Source: Lophium mytilinum (lineage: Eukaryota; Ascomycota; Dothideomycetes; Mytilinidiales; Mytilinidiaceae). From it: a stretch of 64,000 nt of DNA. Positions 1 through 11,738 of this stretch are shown here, in pieces; positions within the stretch are counted from its first letter, which is position 1; each line of letters starts with the position of its first letter. The stretch covers positions 1,384,894 to 1,448,893 of the forward strand of contig MU004197.1 of NCBI GenBank assembly GCA_010093605.1. The letters run 5' to 3'. A program made the position numbers and the translations under genes. The notes below the pieces were generated by a model, which was not told the origin of the DNA, searched no databases, and saw nothing but the letters and a program-made list of their open reading frames with translations.

Positions 1-284
1 TTTATCCCTGAATCTTAACCGATACTGTGGTGGCGGAGGATCACGTTAACCAAGGGGGATAGAGAGTGGGAGAGGATAACATCAATTGTATCGTATCAAA
101 GGAGAGGTCTTAGCCGTCGTGCTACCTAAGGCAGACTTAACAAGAAGGAGAGATGGTAGATGATGGTGCGCTGACATCCGCAATCGAGAAGAGATCTGAT
201 CGCTCATCAAGTGTCGCTCTTATACCTGCACCGATCTACCCTGCACCGATCTACCTTGCACCGGTCTACCTCACCACAACACCA

Positions 285-2182
285 TCAATGAGCTTCTTCC
301 TTCTCAAGCCCACGTTCACCGTCATACCTCCTCCTCACCCTGAACGGAATCGTCTTGTTCGGCCGCAAGACACCGAGCCCTAACTTCCCCATGTCCATAT
401 CCACTGACTTGTTCATGATCTCCAAGTCAAAGCGATCCGCCATCAGCGCAATTCCGAGGATGATGATGTTCTTTGCCAGGAAGCGTCCAGGACAGATCGC
501 ATTTCCGCCTATCAGTGTTAATAGTGTGTCCACTGAGTCAGAAAACAGGTACTAACTACTAACCTCCATAGGGTAACCAGCTTCCGTCCAGTCCCTCCAG
601 CGAGAACTCTCCCTTCGCATTCAGGAACCGATCTGGCCAGAACGTCTGTGCTGGGTACGAGGGATGCGTCTTATTCCACACGCCGGGGTCCATATGAGAG
701 ACACGCGAGTTGACCATCGCGATCCCGCCTTTCGGGAGCATCCACTGGCCGAGCGGAGTAGCAGAGTGAGGCGAGTTGGTGGCGAAGTAGGAGTTGGTGT
801 AGACACGGAGGGTCTCGGCGTAGATGGAGGAGAGAAGGGGGATCTGCACCAGAGCTTTGAGGTCGAATCCTGAACCATCGATGCGGCAAGTACCATCCGC
901 GAGAACAGCGCGGATGCGCTCCAGGAGTCCCGATTCCGTGAAGAGGTGGTATGTCGCCATTACAGTCGAAGGGACAACGTTTGCGACGGACCTGTAGCCA
1001 TTAGTCAATGCCCATACTGCGAAAGGGAAGGCAGAAAATGAAGGGATAAAGAGCCCAACTTACGCCCACACAAGCCCCAGATCGACTGCCGCCATCGCAT
1101 CCTCGTCCAGGCCATCCACAATTCCCAGTGTCTCCTGCCTGTCTCTCATAAGGCTCGAGCCCCACGCCAGATCCCCGTTCACTTCAGTCCCCTCCTCACA
1201 CCGCTCCCTAGCATACCTATGCCACTTGATCATCATCGCCTTCAATCTCTCCCTCCGCCTCGTCGCCCTCGGCATCAGAAACGCGGGAATTCCGTGTCCG
1301 AACCACGGTATAGTCTTGTCAAATTCCCAGAACTCATCGACGAAACTTGGATTGAGTTCCAAGAATGCTGGCCCCGCTAAAGCTTCCATAACCGATCTCC
1401 CAATCACCTCCACCATCAGCGTGAAGAGATCAGGCTTCTCCACCCATCCGCCCACTACCCCTGTTTCAAGCCCTTTCACCCGGCCCAACATCCCTCCAAC
1501 CGTTCGCGTCGTGAACGGTCCCAGCCCCACTCCCGTCAGCCCGGTCAGTAAGACCGAATGCGTGATGTAGCCCACCCGATCCTTCTCCAGCACCGTACTG
1601 CCCGAATGTGGCTTCCGAAACGGGCCAGAGTCGTCGGCTCGATAGACCTTGAGCGCGGCGGAACGCATGCCGAAGAAGTGATCCAAGACGTAGACATACA
1701 AGGCCATAGGGCTAGCGAGGGCGGGAGATTTCCAGAGGGCACGAATGATAGAGGGGTCTTGCAAGATGTAGACAGGGGTGACGACGAGGGTGAGGCGGGA
1801 GCAAGTTAGGTGCCCGGCATAGGTGCTGCGGAAAAGTAATGAGTGCGGGGACTTTGGAAAAGGGATTGAAGATTGGAGAAGTGGGATGTACTTACCTAGC
1901 TCGTCCGAGAAAGCTTGGGCCAATAATGAGGAGGGAGAGGAGGTGGCCCAAGAACGGGATGAAGGTTGGATAGGTTGGGGGGAGTTGGTTTGGGGAGACG
2001 TGGCGGCGTTGGTAGAGGTATTTCAGCCATTCTATTGCGTAGTTGACGAGGAGGGCAAGGATGAGAGTGATGGCGATGTTCATGGTAGCTGCACTCTTCG
2101 TGTCGCCGAAAGCCTGGCTTAGAAACGACCGCTTGAGTGGCTGGTAATGGCCTTCTGTCTCGTTCAAGCTAGTGAGAGACAT
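285..2182 (-). CDS. Cytochrome P450 monooxygenase
   Basis: Haem-thiolate monooxygenase, 566 residues, probably anchored in the ER membrane. Four exons on the minus strand: 2182-1896, 1825-1064, 991-564 and 508-285; all junctions are GT..AG and phases close. A hydrophobic segment lies near residues 35-50, followed by a proline-rich hinge (PPTYPTFIP). The third exon carries the K-helix ExxR (ETLR) and a WPDRF motif. The haem loop YGGGNAICPGR spans the last intron, with Cys498 as the haem ligand; Tyr replaces the usual Phe at its first position. Overall layout recalls the CYP7/CYP8-like fungal P450s, but I cannot assign family or substrate. The next gene upstream is an indoleamine dioxygenase on the same strand, 0.9 kb away, so they are not obviously co-transcribed. 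The product type is certain; exon ends are confident. Confidence 0.93.
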
Positions 2183-3080
2183 GCTTTGGGAAGAATGAAG
2201 AAAGTGGCTTGAAGTAGAGGTTGGTGACGAGGAAGAGACTCGATATCACACGAATCTTGACTTGATAGAAGTGCTAAGCAGCAAGGCGTTGATGAACCTT
2301 ACAGCAATTACCTTGGCCGCGGTGCTGAGAACACTTCAGCAGCGGCTCGGTGGTGGCGAAGTATTGTTGAGGTTGAGGTTGAGGCTGAGGAGTGTGTGAG
2401 TGAGTGTGGAAACTGATAATAAAGAAAGGAGCAGATATATGCCTCGTGGCTACGAGATTGCGTAGGGTCCCATCGAGGTAGCTGGATACGGAGTTGATGC
2501 CGCTGCTGGCCACTTCCAGGATTCACCATATGCGCCCCATCGGCAAAGACCGACTTACTGTGGCCCATGCCCAGTTGTTGCTATCTGCACACGTACTCTG
2601 TAGTGAATGTTGAGAAATGCACATGTCTATGCAAGGACTTGATGAGTTATTTGTTGATGGGCAATACTATACCTCTTGTGCTCGTGCTAGCATCTATATG
2701 TAGCACTCTTCCGGCTTCGATGTCTTCGCCACACTCTAATCAATACCTGGAATCCCTCGAATGGCATGTACCACCTGAGTCTCCTTCTTAGGCTAATGAT
2801 GGATTCCTGCACGTGGCGGCCTTTTGCACCTTCGCAGGACAAAGTTTTATATCCTGGGATAATGGTATGTAGCTTCCGTAAGACAACCTCGCAACAAAGA
2901 AATTGAGGAAACACTTATCCAACTCCCTTTATTGAGCACCAGGCCGTGACCACAGGTACCGGGTAACACCCAGCGGGTATGTACTCCTTGAAGTGACGTC
3001 GGCAGCCCGCATCAAGCATCAGCCGACGTTCCTCATAAGACTGCGCCGCGAGAACCACTCTCGTAACACCCCTCGACATT
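2183..3080. other. Intergenic, no gene seen
   Basis: About 0.9 kb between the P450 start and the 3' end of the indoleamine dioxygenase gene. It should contain the P450 promoter. A short GT/GA-rich run lies near 2360-2400 and a TGACGTC site at 2994-3000. Short open frames here have no recognisable domain or plausible splicing partner. Confidence 0.6.
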
Positions 3081-4244
3081 CTATCCCGTCGTCTCGTCCC
3101 TCATCTGCTTCAAAAACCCAATCACCGGCGCCCCACCCGTCCCCTTCACCTCCCCAACCCCCTCCTCTTTCCCATCTTTCTTCGCCGGCAAAACAACATA
3201 CCGCGTAACCACAATAATATGCCCATTCCTAAACACCTTCAACGCCTCAAGGCAACCCCGATACGCAGCAGCCAACCCGCCCTCCATTCCCCTTTCCTCC
3301 ACAAACCGCCTCACATCCGCCACAGCACCAACATCCTCCAAAAACCTCCGATGCGCTCCAGGCATCAGCGCCCTCATCTCGCTAACAACACACGCCGCCT
3401 CCTCACCATGCTGAATCCCAAGCACAACATCGCAAAGCTGGAACAGGGAGCTCTGCGCCGCGCTCCCGCCGCCATACCGCCCTACCCTCTCCTCTGTCCC
3501 CGTGGTAGCGCCAACGTCGTAGACTAACCCGTTGGGGAGACTCCGGCTACCTGCGAGGAAGGGGCGGATATCGCAATAGAAGCGGCGCGGGTTGAGCCGC
3601 TCGTGCATGCGCTGCAGCAGCGGCGCCAGCTCCGTCAAAACATCTGTTACCGCTTGCAGATTCGTAGTCAAAGCTTCAACATCGGTGCGACGAACCGCTT
3701 CGATGGCGCTGAGAAGGTTGGGGATTATCGGCGCGCCGCGGGATTCGATCGCGACGGAGACCATGTAGAACCAGCTCTCGTCTTCTGTGGCTGTGAAGGT
3801 ATGCAACGCTTTTAGATTGGCTGGGTCGTTTAGCGGCTGGCCTTGAAGGGGACGGAAGTTCCAGAGGCATAGTGCCGCGTATGTGATGGTTGGGGGTATG
3901 TCGAGCTTGTCGCATACCTCTAGCAATGGGATTGAGAGGCTGGCGGGAAGCTTTTCGGCTGGGGGTTGCTCGCCCCAGATGTAGGCATGGGCGAGGAAGG
4001 TAAGAAGAGTGTAGGCGCGCTGGTACTCGGGTACTGTGTTCAGGTTGGTTGTAGAAAGAGTTGGCAGGGCATGGATGGAGGAGCGGATGATTTTCGAGGA
4101 GATGTGGCGGGGGAGGTTGGCGATGGTGGATTCCCACGGGGTGTAGTGAGGATCAGAGAGATGGGCTAGAGGCGGGTTTGGAGGAAGGAAGCCAGTGGTA
4201 GCGCTCATGCCGTAGTCTTCCAGTTTGGGGATTTGGGGATGCAT
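3081..4244 (-). CDS. ido: Indoleamine 2,3-dioxygenase
   Basis: Single-exon gene, 387 residues, close to the usual 400-450 of fungal members. Haem enzyme that opens the indole ring of L-tryptophan to N-formylkynurenine, the first step of the kynurenine route to NAD; cytosolic in fungi. The C-terminal block is diagnostic: FRNGHIIVVTRYVVLPA holds the proximal haem His (His342), followed by the GTGG loop and FLKQMRDET, both conserved in the family. The N-terminal part matches family features such as FLPPNPPL and YIWGEQPPA. Fungi often carry several IDO paralogues; the sequence alone does not say whether this is the biosynthetic or a low-affinity copy. The ATG at 4244 is the first in frame. Two TGACGTC sites lie upstream. 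Confidence 0.95.
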   Translation of the reverse strand: MHPQIPKLEDYGMSATTGFLPPNPPLAHLSDPHYTPWESTIANLPRHISSKIIRSSIHALPTLSTTNLNTVPEYQRAYTLLTFLAHAYIWGEQPPAEKLPASLSIPLLEVCDKLDIPPTITYAALCLWNFRPLQGQPLNDPANLKALHTFTATEDESWFYMVSVAIESRGAPIIPNLLSAIEAVRRTDVEALTTNLQAVTDVLTELAPLLQRMHERLNPRRFYCDIRPFLAGSRSLPNGLVYDVGATTGTEERVGRYGGGSAAQSSLFQLCDVVLGIQHGEEAACVVSEMRALMPGAHRRFLEDVGAVADVRRFVEERGMEGGLAAAYRGCLEALKVFRNGHIIVVTRYVVLPAKKDGKEEGVGEVKGTGGAPVIGFLKQMRDETTG

Positions 4245-4965
4245 GTTGGTAGTCGGCTTGACGATGCGATACGCGAAGGTTATCTCTAAAATTTCGAAGG
4301 CAGGGCAACAAAGTTTTTCTGATTCAGAGGACTTTCTGATGACTTAAGTATTTATTTCCATGGATTAGACTTGAAGTTAGCGCTAAATTCGGCTCAAACA
4401 TGAATGTAGTCCATAGGGCGTGACGTCTTGGCGAAACACGTAGTGGACCTTTATACGAAGTGGCGCGGCTGGACTTCGCAGTAAAGTCAACGCACTAGAT
4501 GACGTCGACAATGCTAAGCTAATTAGCCGTTTTGATTTGAGAAATGAGGCTGAGGGTTATACTAGGAAAATGCGATAGTCGGGCAAACACTACGCTTGTA
4601 GAAGACAGTCATACTCGGAAAAAACAACGCTGGTTGGTGATTCGCATGATGGGTGGGATGCGTGGGCAGAGGTGTACTGGTTTGAAACCGCTTGAGTGCG
4701 GCATCGAGCTTAGCAGTCGGGCAAGAGGAGAAGGGACGAAAAAGAAATTAACCCGCCATGCTAAAACATGCTCGGAGCGGCAGTACGCATCCTTTAAGCG
4801 GTAAAGTAGAAAACTATGATAGATTGAATAGCCTGGCCAAGACGTACCTGTACCAAAGAGCGTCATTCCTATACGCCGCCGCTAAGTCGCCGCCCATCAA
4901 ACCGTTCCGATTTTCCATCATATCCTTAGTAATACATAAGTTTTCCATTCCATTCCTAGCCCAGT
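4245..4965. other. Intergenic between IDO start and histidine kinase stop
   Basis: Roughly 720 bp holding the IDO promoter and the 3' flank of the histidine kinase. No coding region with domain or splicing support; the open frames at 4544-5099 have no recognisable features and run into the kinase gene. Confidence 0.6.
4421..4506. promoter_or_regulatory. Two TGACGTC (CRE-like) sites upstream of IDO
   Basis: The heptamer TGACGTC occurs at 4421-4427 and again at 4500-4506, about 180 and 260 bp upstream of the IDO start codon. TGACGTCA-type sites bind bZIP proteins of the ATF/CREB class in fungi. Function here is inferred from position and repetition only. Confidence 0.35.
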
Positions 4966-7900
4966 TCAGTACGGTCGATCCCGTCCACCCTCCTTCTCTT
5001 GTTTATCCGGCACCAAAGTCTCCGAGCTCTCTCCTGCGCCATCGAGATCTCTCGCAATCGGTTTCCTCAAACTCTCCCCTTTGGCGACGACTCGCTTGAT
5101 CAGCGCGACTAGTTCGTCGACTTTGAATGGTTTGGAAATGACTTCGTCCATCCCCGAACCTAGCATCTCCGACCTTTGTTCCTCGCGGACATTGGCAGAT
5201 ACCCCGACGATCGGACCCCAGCCTACCTCTTCCGCTTCCATGAGCTCGCGGATCACGAGTGTGGCGGAGTTGCCATCCATGACGGGCATTTCTTGGTCCA
5301 TCAAGATACAAGAGAAAGAAGGAAGCTTGGTGGACGTGAGGTAATCATGAGCGGGCGGAGAAGGTGACGGTGTAGGTAGAGCTTGAGCCAAGGAATGGTG
5401 AGAGCTAACAGCATGTGGAGCTGAGGATTTAGCAAGGGCTTTAACAGCATCAATAGCCTCCTGGCCATTGTTTGCCGTTGTAACCACGAAGCCTTTAGAC
5501 TGTAGCTGGCGCTTGAGGACCTTTTGGTTGATGAGGTTGTCCTCGGCAAGGAGGAGGGTGGGTTTCGGCTCTGCCTCTTTTTCTGGGAGCTGGGTTGATG
5601 CATCTATGCCATCGGCGACGCCATTAGCTTTCACACTGCTCATTTGCTTTGCCGTAGCGGGCTCTTCTTTCTCCTCCCTCTTCTGTTGTCGTTTGCTCTG
5701 CCCAGTCTTCCGATCTATCCCTCCAGGCAGCTTCTGCCTTCGACGTTCCGGGTCATCCTCGATCTTTTTGTCGACTATTCTTGACACCTTTGCTGTTTCC
5801 TCGTGACGATCACTGCTATATTCGCCTGGGTGGGCCTCAGGCCTGTATTCGACAGGCGGTTCATTTAGAGTCTTCGGTATCTCTTCCCCCGTAACTCCAG
5901 GCTGCGAGCTTATGCTGACAATCTTAGGCCTTTGACTCCCTGCGCTGGCTGGGCTGAGACTACTCCCCGCGCTGCTTGGGCTTAAACTTTCGTTTGATTC
6001 ATCAACCTCCCAGGGCTTAGGTCCCCTCTCCATGACCGTATCGATGCTCATGGTGGAGATGTTTCTATTGTAGGCTGGTCTGTTGCTGAAGGCAGATGGG
6101 CTGACGGCGGATTTACTTCTGCTGTATGACGGACGGGGAGAAAGCTGTGATGGGCGTGGAGAGACTTGTGGGATAGTGCTGCTGGAGGCCGTTCGGGACG
6201 ACCTAACGGAAACGCCGCGGGAGAGAGGAGGGCGACCGGACTCAGAGGACCCGTCTGAGCGGCGGACTTTGAAGAAAAACCCAAACGTGCTGCCTTCGCC
6301 TTCTTTGCTGCTGACGCCAATGTCACCGCCGTGGAGCTGGCAGACTAGGAAGTTTCAGCCAAGAGCTTAGTTAGAAAGAGCCAAGAGATCTAACTTACGT
6401 TTCCGAGAGATGAACAAGCCTAGTCCAGAGCCGCCATACTTCTCCTGCGTCTTTGGTGTGGCCTGCCTGAACCGCTCGAATAGTTTAACCTGGTTTTCTA
6501 AGTTGATGCCAATCCCAGTATCCTTGATTGCAACCATAAGGTAAAGTGACTGTCCGCTTCCCCAATCGCTACTCATCGTGGAGTCCATATGAAATGCGTC
6601 CGTTTCCGAGTCGAAGAATACTACATTCGGCGGATAACTTGTCGGGCGTTCCAAACTAGCGCCCATTGCCACTGTGATCTTCCTCTCACCATGCTTTTTG
6701 GCCGTGAATTTGATCGCGTTGGTGACCAGATTCACAAGCACTTGTTTAATGCGATTGATGTCGGCAACTACATAGTCGATTTCTTGATTCTGGTAGGACA
6801 CGTCCATGGCGTACTCAAATTCGATCTTCTTCGCCTTGAACTCGGAGCTAAAGACTTTGAGCGATTTAGACAAATCCCATTTTGGCTGAACAACACGAGG
6901 AATTAGGGAGAGCATCATTGAGTCGAGTTTGGAGAATGATAAAATGTCGTCGACGAGCACGGATTGGTGTGAGACACATAGGAGTATAGTGTCGGCTGCG
7001 TCTTTGATATCTTCGAGCTGTTGCTCTTGCCCTTTGACTACCTTTGAGATCTCGGTAGACACATCCTTGATTTCTTCTGCTAAATGAAGAACAGCGCTGA
7101 GCGGGTTCCGGATCTGCCATGCATCAGTCTGCAAGTGCTCTTCGACTACGATTAAATGGACATACCTCGTGAGATACCATATCAATAAATCCTACAAGTG
7201 ATTTTAGTTGTCGTTTCGATATTCTAACTATGACGGCTGGACACTTACTCTCTTGCTGTTCCTTCCTCTCCTGCGCATTATTCGCGACCTTCTCCTGTGC
7301 AATCTCGGCGCACTTAATCTCTGTAATGTCCACGAGTGCACAGATAAACCCGGCTTCGGCTTCGTCGCTCAACGGCCTCAGTAGAAATAACCTCCACTGC
7401 TCACTATCATCCTGAGACAGACATCTGAATTCCACCCGTAACTCATCCCGGGCTGAGAAGGCTCTCCGATATGCAGTCATGACACGTTCGTAGTCCCTGG
7501 GATCGATGCTCTCTGGCCAAGCGCGAAAATCTTTGCTCGTCTTATTTGTTGTCAGCTTGAAAAAGCCGTCATTAACGAACACCGCTTCGGCTTCTGAGTC
7601 CAGAATGGCGAGGCCGTTGGGCAGCAGCTCCGCAAAACGCCGGAAGAGCTGTGTCTGCTTCTCATCGACTTGGTGGTCCTCTTTTCGCGTTTGTTGGCTC
7701 CCTGAGCCCTTTGTCCGCGTAGCATCGTGTTGCTGCATCGAAAGTCCAGCCCAAGATATAGAGCGCTCGACGGTCGAATTCTGTAGTAGCTGAGCGAGCA
7801 CGCCGGTGCGATGACCGTTAGCTTCGAGGAGGGTACTCATGATAATTGTAGAGTCGGGTTCGTAGTCTGGGGTATTTGGTAGGAAGAACCTGCTCGCTAT

Positions 7901-8356
7901 TCCGAATTCTGCGTTAGTTCTTCAACTGGCCGCAGTAGAGGAGCTCGCGGTGTGCTTACCGACCTTGACCGTATGGCCCCGTACGCTCGTCTTGATGCAC
8001 CCCAATGCCTCCCCTTCAAAGCCATCGTGTGCCCTTATGCCCTGTCCATCTAGATTACCCGTCGCCTTTCCCCAGGCTAGATTGTGTACGAGGGCGAGGT
8101 TGTCGCCCCAGAAGACGCATGCGGGATGCGGAAAAGTGGTAATGAGGTTGACATAGCAAGTGAGAGTCTGAGACCAGTCTTCACGAAGGCCGAGTGGGGT
8201 TTGGGACCTGCAGCGCACGAATCAGTATGTCTTACTTCTGCAACGAGGACAAAGAATTCAAAGTGGTGTTGGCTACCAATCGGTCTGGTCGAGGTACTCG
8301 GAATTGAGGTCGTAGAGCGAGCAGCCCGCGACCGTAAGCCGGTCCAGATTCTCCAT
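4966..8356 (-). CDS. Hybrid sensor histidine kinase (PAS-HisKA-HATPase-REC)
   Basis: Six exons give 1035 residues: 8356-8277, 8207-7960, 7908-7249, 7191-7166, 7113-6399, 6344-4966. It senses a signal and passes phosphate to its own receiver, then normally to a Ypd1-type phosphotransfer protein. Order: a PAS-like N-terminal sensor (about 30-150), a second PAS (about 200-318), the H-box FIDMVSHEIRNP with phospho-acceptor His337, an ATPase domain with N-box VNLVTNAIKF (about 465), DTGIGI and GGSGLGL, a Ser/Pro and Lys/Glu-rich linker (about 610-830), and a receiver with LLAEDN, phospho-acceptor Asp926 (LMDQEMPVMDG) and SKPF. The receiver has a Pro/Ser/His-rich insert before the Asp strand. Exon 4 is only 26 nt and encodes the H-box core. 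The start follows an in-frame stop. No transmembrane helix is evident, so it is probably cytosolic. Fungal HK group not assigned. Confidence 0.9.
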
Positions 8357-9222
8357 GAATTATATCTTCTGCTCGGGTGCTGCATTCATGGCGTTTGGAG
8401 GATGTTTGTGTGGGCGGCGCAGGTCGTTGCACCCTTCGTTGGCGAAGGTGCGATGAGCGCATCGAAGCGCTACGTCACTGGACCCTGGATTCTCAAAGTC
8501 TTGGCGCGGAAGTCCCAAAGTGGGCTGATTCCGGCCCCTCTCCCGCCTCCGACGTACGAAACGATTAGTAGGCTACAAAGGTATGAGAGGTGAGGCTATT
8601 GTACTCAGGGCTCATCAAACAGAATGGCAGGCTGTTCTAACAGTTTGTAAGGCGGCCCGAAAAGCTATCAGGCTTTCCAAAACCGGTGTCTTCATAACAA
8701 GTCAAAGTCCTCCAACAGGCTCCACAAAGGTATACCAGCACAGAGAGACCGTGTATCTCAGAGAACTCAGCTTCGAAATCAGAACCGTAGAGTCGTGGAC
8801 TGCCACTTTTGGTGGAAGGAAGCCCAAAACCCGGCATGGTGAATCAAAAAGAAAACCCAAATGCAAAGATTTTGACCTGAAGCATGCATGTAGAGAGTGG
8901 CGAGATACGCAAGGAGGTGACGGTGGCTGGTGATGAGTATCTCACGACTTTCGAGCAGTGCTATAGCCTCCTTTCACCACAGTCACGTGCCATCGAGGAC
9001 TGATGTATGAGCGCACAAAAGTACTCTTGACTGCTACCCTCTAACTTACTCCAACAGCTTATCAAGACTCAGAAAACACTCAAATCAAGGCAGCGCAATC
9101 AGACCTGAGGGTTTCAACATGCTAAATGGCTTCGTACTTAGCACGCTCACGTGACATCCGCTATATCTCCATCTTCCCCCACTTTCGACAATCATTCCTT
9201 CAACACCGCAAACATCTATACC
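8357..9222. other. Intergenic between divergent HK and SDR genes
   Basis: Shared upstream region of the minus-strand kinase and the plus-strand SDR. CACGTG-containing sites occur near 8985 and 9149. A 116-codon open frame at 8583-8933 has no recognisable domain and I do not call it. Confidence 0.5.
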
Positions 9223-10603
9223 ATGTCTGGAAAATTTGCAGGAAAGGTCGTTCTCATCACAGGAGCTGGAAGCGGCATTGGGTAAAACATCAATCCCACC
9301 ATCCTACTTGAACGCGATGCTAACGAATCCTCTCAGCCGGGCAACCGCCATCTTGCTCTCAAAACACGGTGCAACCCTAGAATTGACCGATATTAATGAA
9401 GCTGGCCTCAAGGAAACTGCCACTTTACTCTCCCAATCCCAAGACTTCGCGCTCAAACCCCTCGATATCGGCTCCTCGGAAGCTGTCACTGCGTGGATTA
9501 AAGATCTCGCTTCCAAGCACCCGAATGGGATCAACCACATTTTCAACTGCGCAGGCGTCAATCCAACTTCAATCCCTACGGAAGAGCTCACAGATGCCTA
9601 CTACGACAAGCTCATGAACGCGAATCTTCGCGGCCTCTTCAATGTCACGAGGGCTGTGATACCCCACCGTAAGTTAGGACAATTTTCGTTGAGCAAATTC
9701 TAGTCCAGTGCCATGCGGTCAGCCCTTTTACACTGTCAAATCACTATCGGGGATTCTTCGATGCTTTCTCAGAGAACTGAAAACGTTGGCCGTTTTCGTC
9801 AGCCCCATCTCGTGCCCAGATAGCTCATCTCAAGGCCCTGTACTCTCACACATATATCCGAAGAGGCATTTTGCGGTTCCAGAATGGTTTAAGCGCGTCT
9901 AAACGATCCTTTATCATACAACTACAAGCCATAAGTCTGGGCACACTCCTCCGCCACTGCTAGAGGTATCTCTAGAGTACATCAAAGACTCAAGAGCGAT
10001 GTCGAGTTTCAAGCAGGTGTAGACTAGAAACCCTCTTGACCAAATGTCTACTCAACAGCCACTCCACCCCCAGCAGTGGCGCTGAGTGAGCAACATTTGA
10101 GCAACACTAGCGTCAAGCGCTGTAAGACTAGTGTGCCCAGATCCGTAGTCTAGTACCATACACCCACATCCCCAACCCTTCTCCATCCACTTCACACAGC
10201 ACCGCAACCCCTCAACCCCTCAACCCCCACTAATACATCCCCAGTCTCCCCCAGCGCCTCCTTCGTCAACGTCTCCTCCATCTCCGGCCTCCGCCCCACC
10301 GCCACGCACGCCATCTACTGCGCCACCAAATACGGCATCATCGGCTTCTCCAAATCCATGGCACTCGAACTCGGTCCACGCGGCATCCGCACCAACATCA
10401 TCGCCCCCGGCTACATTGACACACCTACGAACGCCGGGGTCGTGAAAGGCGGCGAGTTCATCACGAAGATGGAGAACGGGAACGCGTTGGGAAGGATGGG
10501 CACGCCGGAGGAGATCGCGGAGGTGGTCATGTTTCTTTTTAGTGAGGAGAGTCGGTATATGAATGGGAGTGTGGTGGAGATTGATGGGGGGTTGAAGGGG
10601 TAG
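9223..10603 (+). CDS. Short-chain dehydrogenase/reductase
   Basis: Classical SDR of 249 residues, NAD(P)H-dependent and probably cytosolic. Exons 9223-9281, 9337-9668 and 10245-10603. The cofactor loop TGAGSGIG sits at 13-20, the NCAG motif at 90-93, catalytic Ser142, Tyr155 and Lys159 (YCATK) follow, and the C-terminus ends in the family's MNGSVVEIDGG. FabG-like 3-oxoacyl reductases and sugar or alcohol dehydrogenases share this form, so the substrate is open. Intron 1 is a normal 55 bp. Intron 2 is 576 bp, very long for this genome, and contains a candidate inverted-repeat element. Open-frame predictions alone would miss that the last exon belongs here; phases agree across the long intron. 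Confidence 0.88.
9936..10141. mobile_element. Candidate MITE-like insertion in SDR intron 2
   Basis: A 12-bp perfect inverted repeat, TCTGGGCACACT at 9936-9947 and AGTGTGCCCAGA at 10130-10141, bounds a 206-bp non-coding segment. Pairing continues imperfectly for about 15 bp inside. A clear target duplication is not visible, so this may instead be a degenerate or older copy. Its presence would explain the unusual intron length. Confidence 0.35.
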
Positions 10604-11738
10604 GGGGGTTTGGGCTTGGGATGGTGAGGCAGGGGGGCGGGGGAGGGGGGGAGGGGATATTTACCGTATGCGAGGAAATCCACTAGAAATTTTCTGATGT
10701 AGGCTGTGAAGGTGTTAGGTCTATCACTAAGCTTCCACAGAACTAGGAGCTAAAACCGGGTCTGTTAACCTTAGGGGACGCTAATAGCACACTCCCCCTA
10801 CTTACTCTACGTACACGCCTCTTTCACTTAAGTACAACCGACCTCCCGTCTAATCTCATAACTCACTAGAGTGTCCGATTAAGCTCCTCCGAACCTCTTC
10901 TCGAGCGCATAGGTGAGCGAGTGCTATCAGCAATGCTGGCGGCGATGCTGGCGGGCTAAGTTGATGGAAAAGACCCGCCTCTATAAGGTAAGAATTAGAT
11001 AGTTTTAGCACCGTCCTAGATAGTTGGGCGTGGCAGGTAGCAATGTAACAATGTAGAGAGGCTCCGCGTACGGCTTAAAGTACTGCTGTATAGACGGCCT
11101 TACGTACGGCCTCTCTTATAGTTATAAATATAGCTAGATAAGATGGAGGGGTTGCAAAAGCGGATAGATGTAGAGGGAAATGCCCTAAGGACCCATCTAA
11201 GCTAATGAGAAGGTGGTAAAGTGATAAGAGATAAAGACGTGTGTATGTAGAGTGAGAGAGGGTTATTCTAGAGGTGATAGAAACCTATCTAGTATATTCA
11301 ATAGTACCAATCTAGTTAGTAGAAGGACGAAGAGGAAGAAGTAAAAGCAAGAAAGAGCCTCCTGCAAACCAGGGTATATATCTGCATTTATTTACTTCAT
11401 CGTCAGAAATGAACCACTCAACACCCTGCACCTTGTCAGTATTGGCGCGATGCGGGGAGGGGAATGAATCACCAAGTGACGGCCTCGCCAGAACTAAGTC
11501 TACCTCGTCAGTTCGAGGGTTCATTCTTGCAGTTTGAAACTTGAGTTCGAGCCGCGGGGCAGCATTTTTTTTGAAATTGCTAGTATATGCATATTCACCT
11601 CATAAGGTGGTATTGACAAGAAGAAAGGAAATAGGGATCATGGGATTCATAAAAGATAATCCTGTCAATCAGTACGTAGAATATATTCAAACACAATCCT
11701 ACAACACCCCAACCATCTTCCTCCCCGCACTCACCCCC
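10604..11738. repeat. Intergenic with degenerate repeat relic
   Basis: No gene. About 10970-11330 is rich in TpA and TAG/CTA words and contains TACGGCC-type words. It resembles 36410-36700: both share TATAAGGTA, GTTTTAGCA and GGTAGCAAT blocks in the same order, followed by TACGG words and a TATA-rich end. I read both as relics of one RIP-mutated transposon family. A 70-codon minus-strand frame at 11312-11524 shows no domain. Confidence 0.4.

Noticed and set aside
3676-4137. Minus-strand open frame of 153 codons
   Set aside because: Out-of-frame shadow within the indoleamine dioxygenase gene.
8583-8933. Plus-strand open frame of 116 codons
   Set aside because: No domain, no homologue I recognise and no splice context; lies in a divergent promoter region.
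11446-11560. Possible tRNA or SINE head near GTTCGAGGGTTC
   Set aside because: No cloverleaf could be drawn and no second copy was seen in the window.
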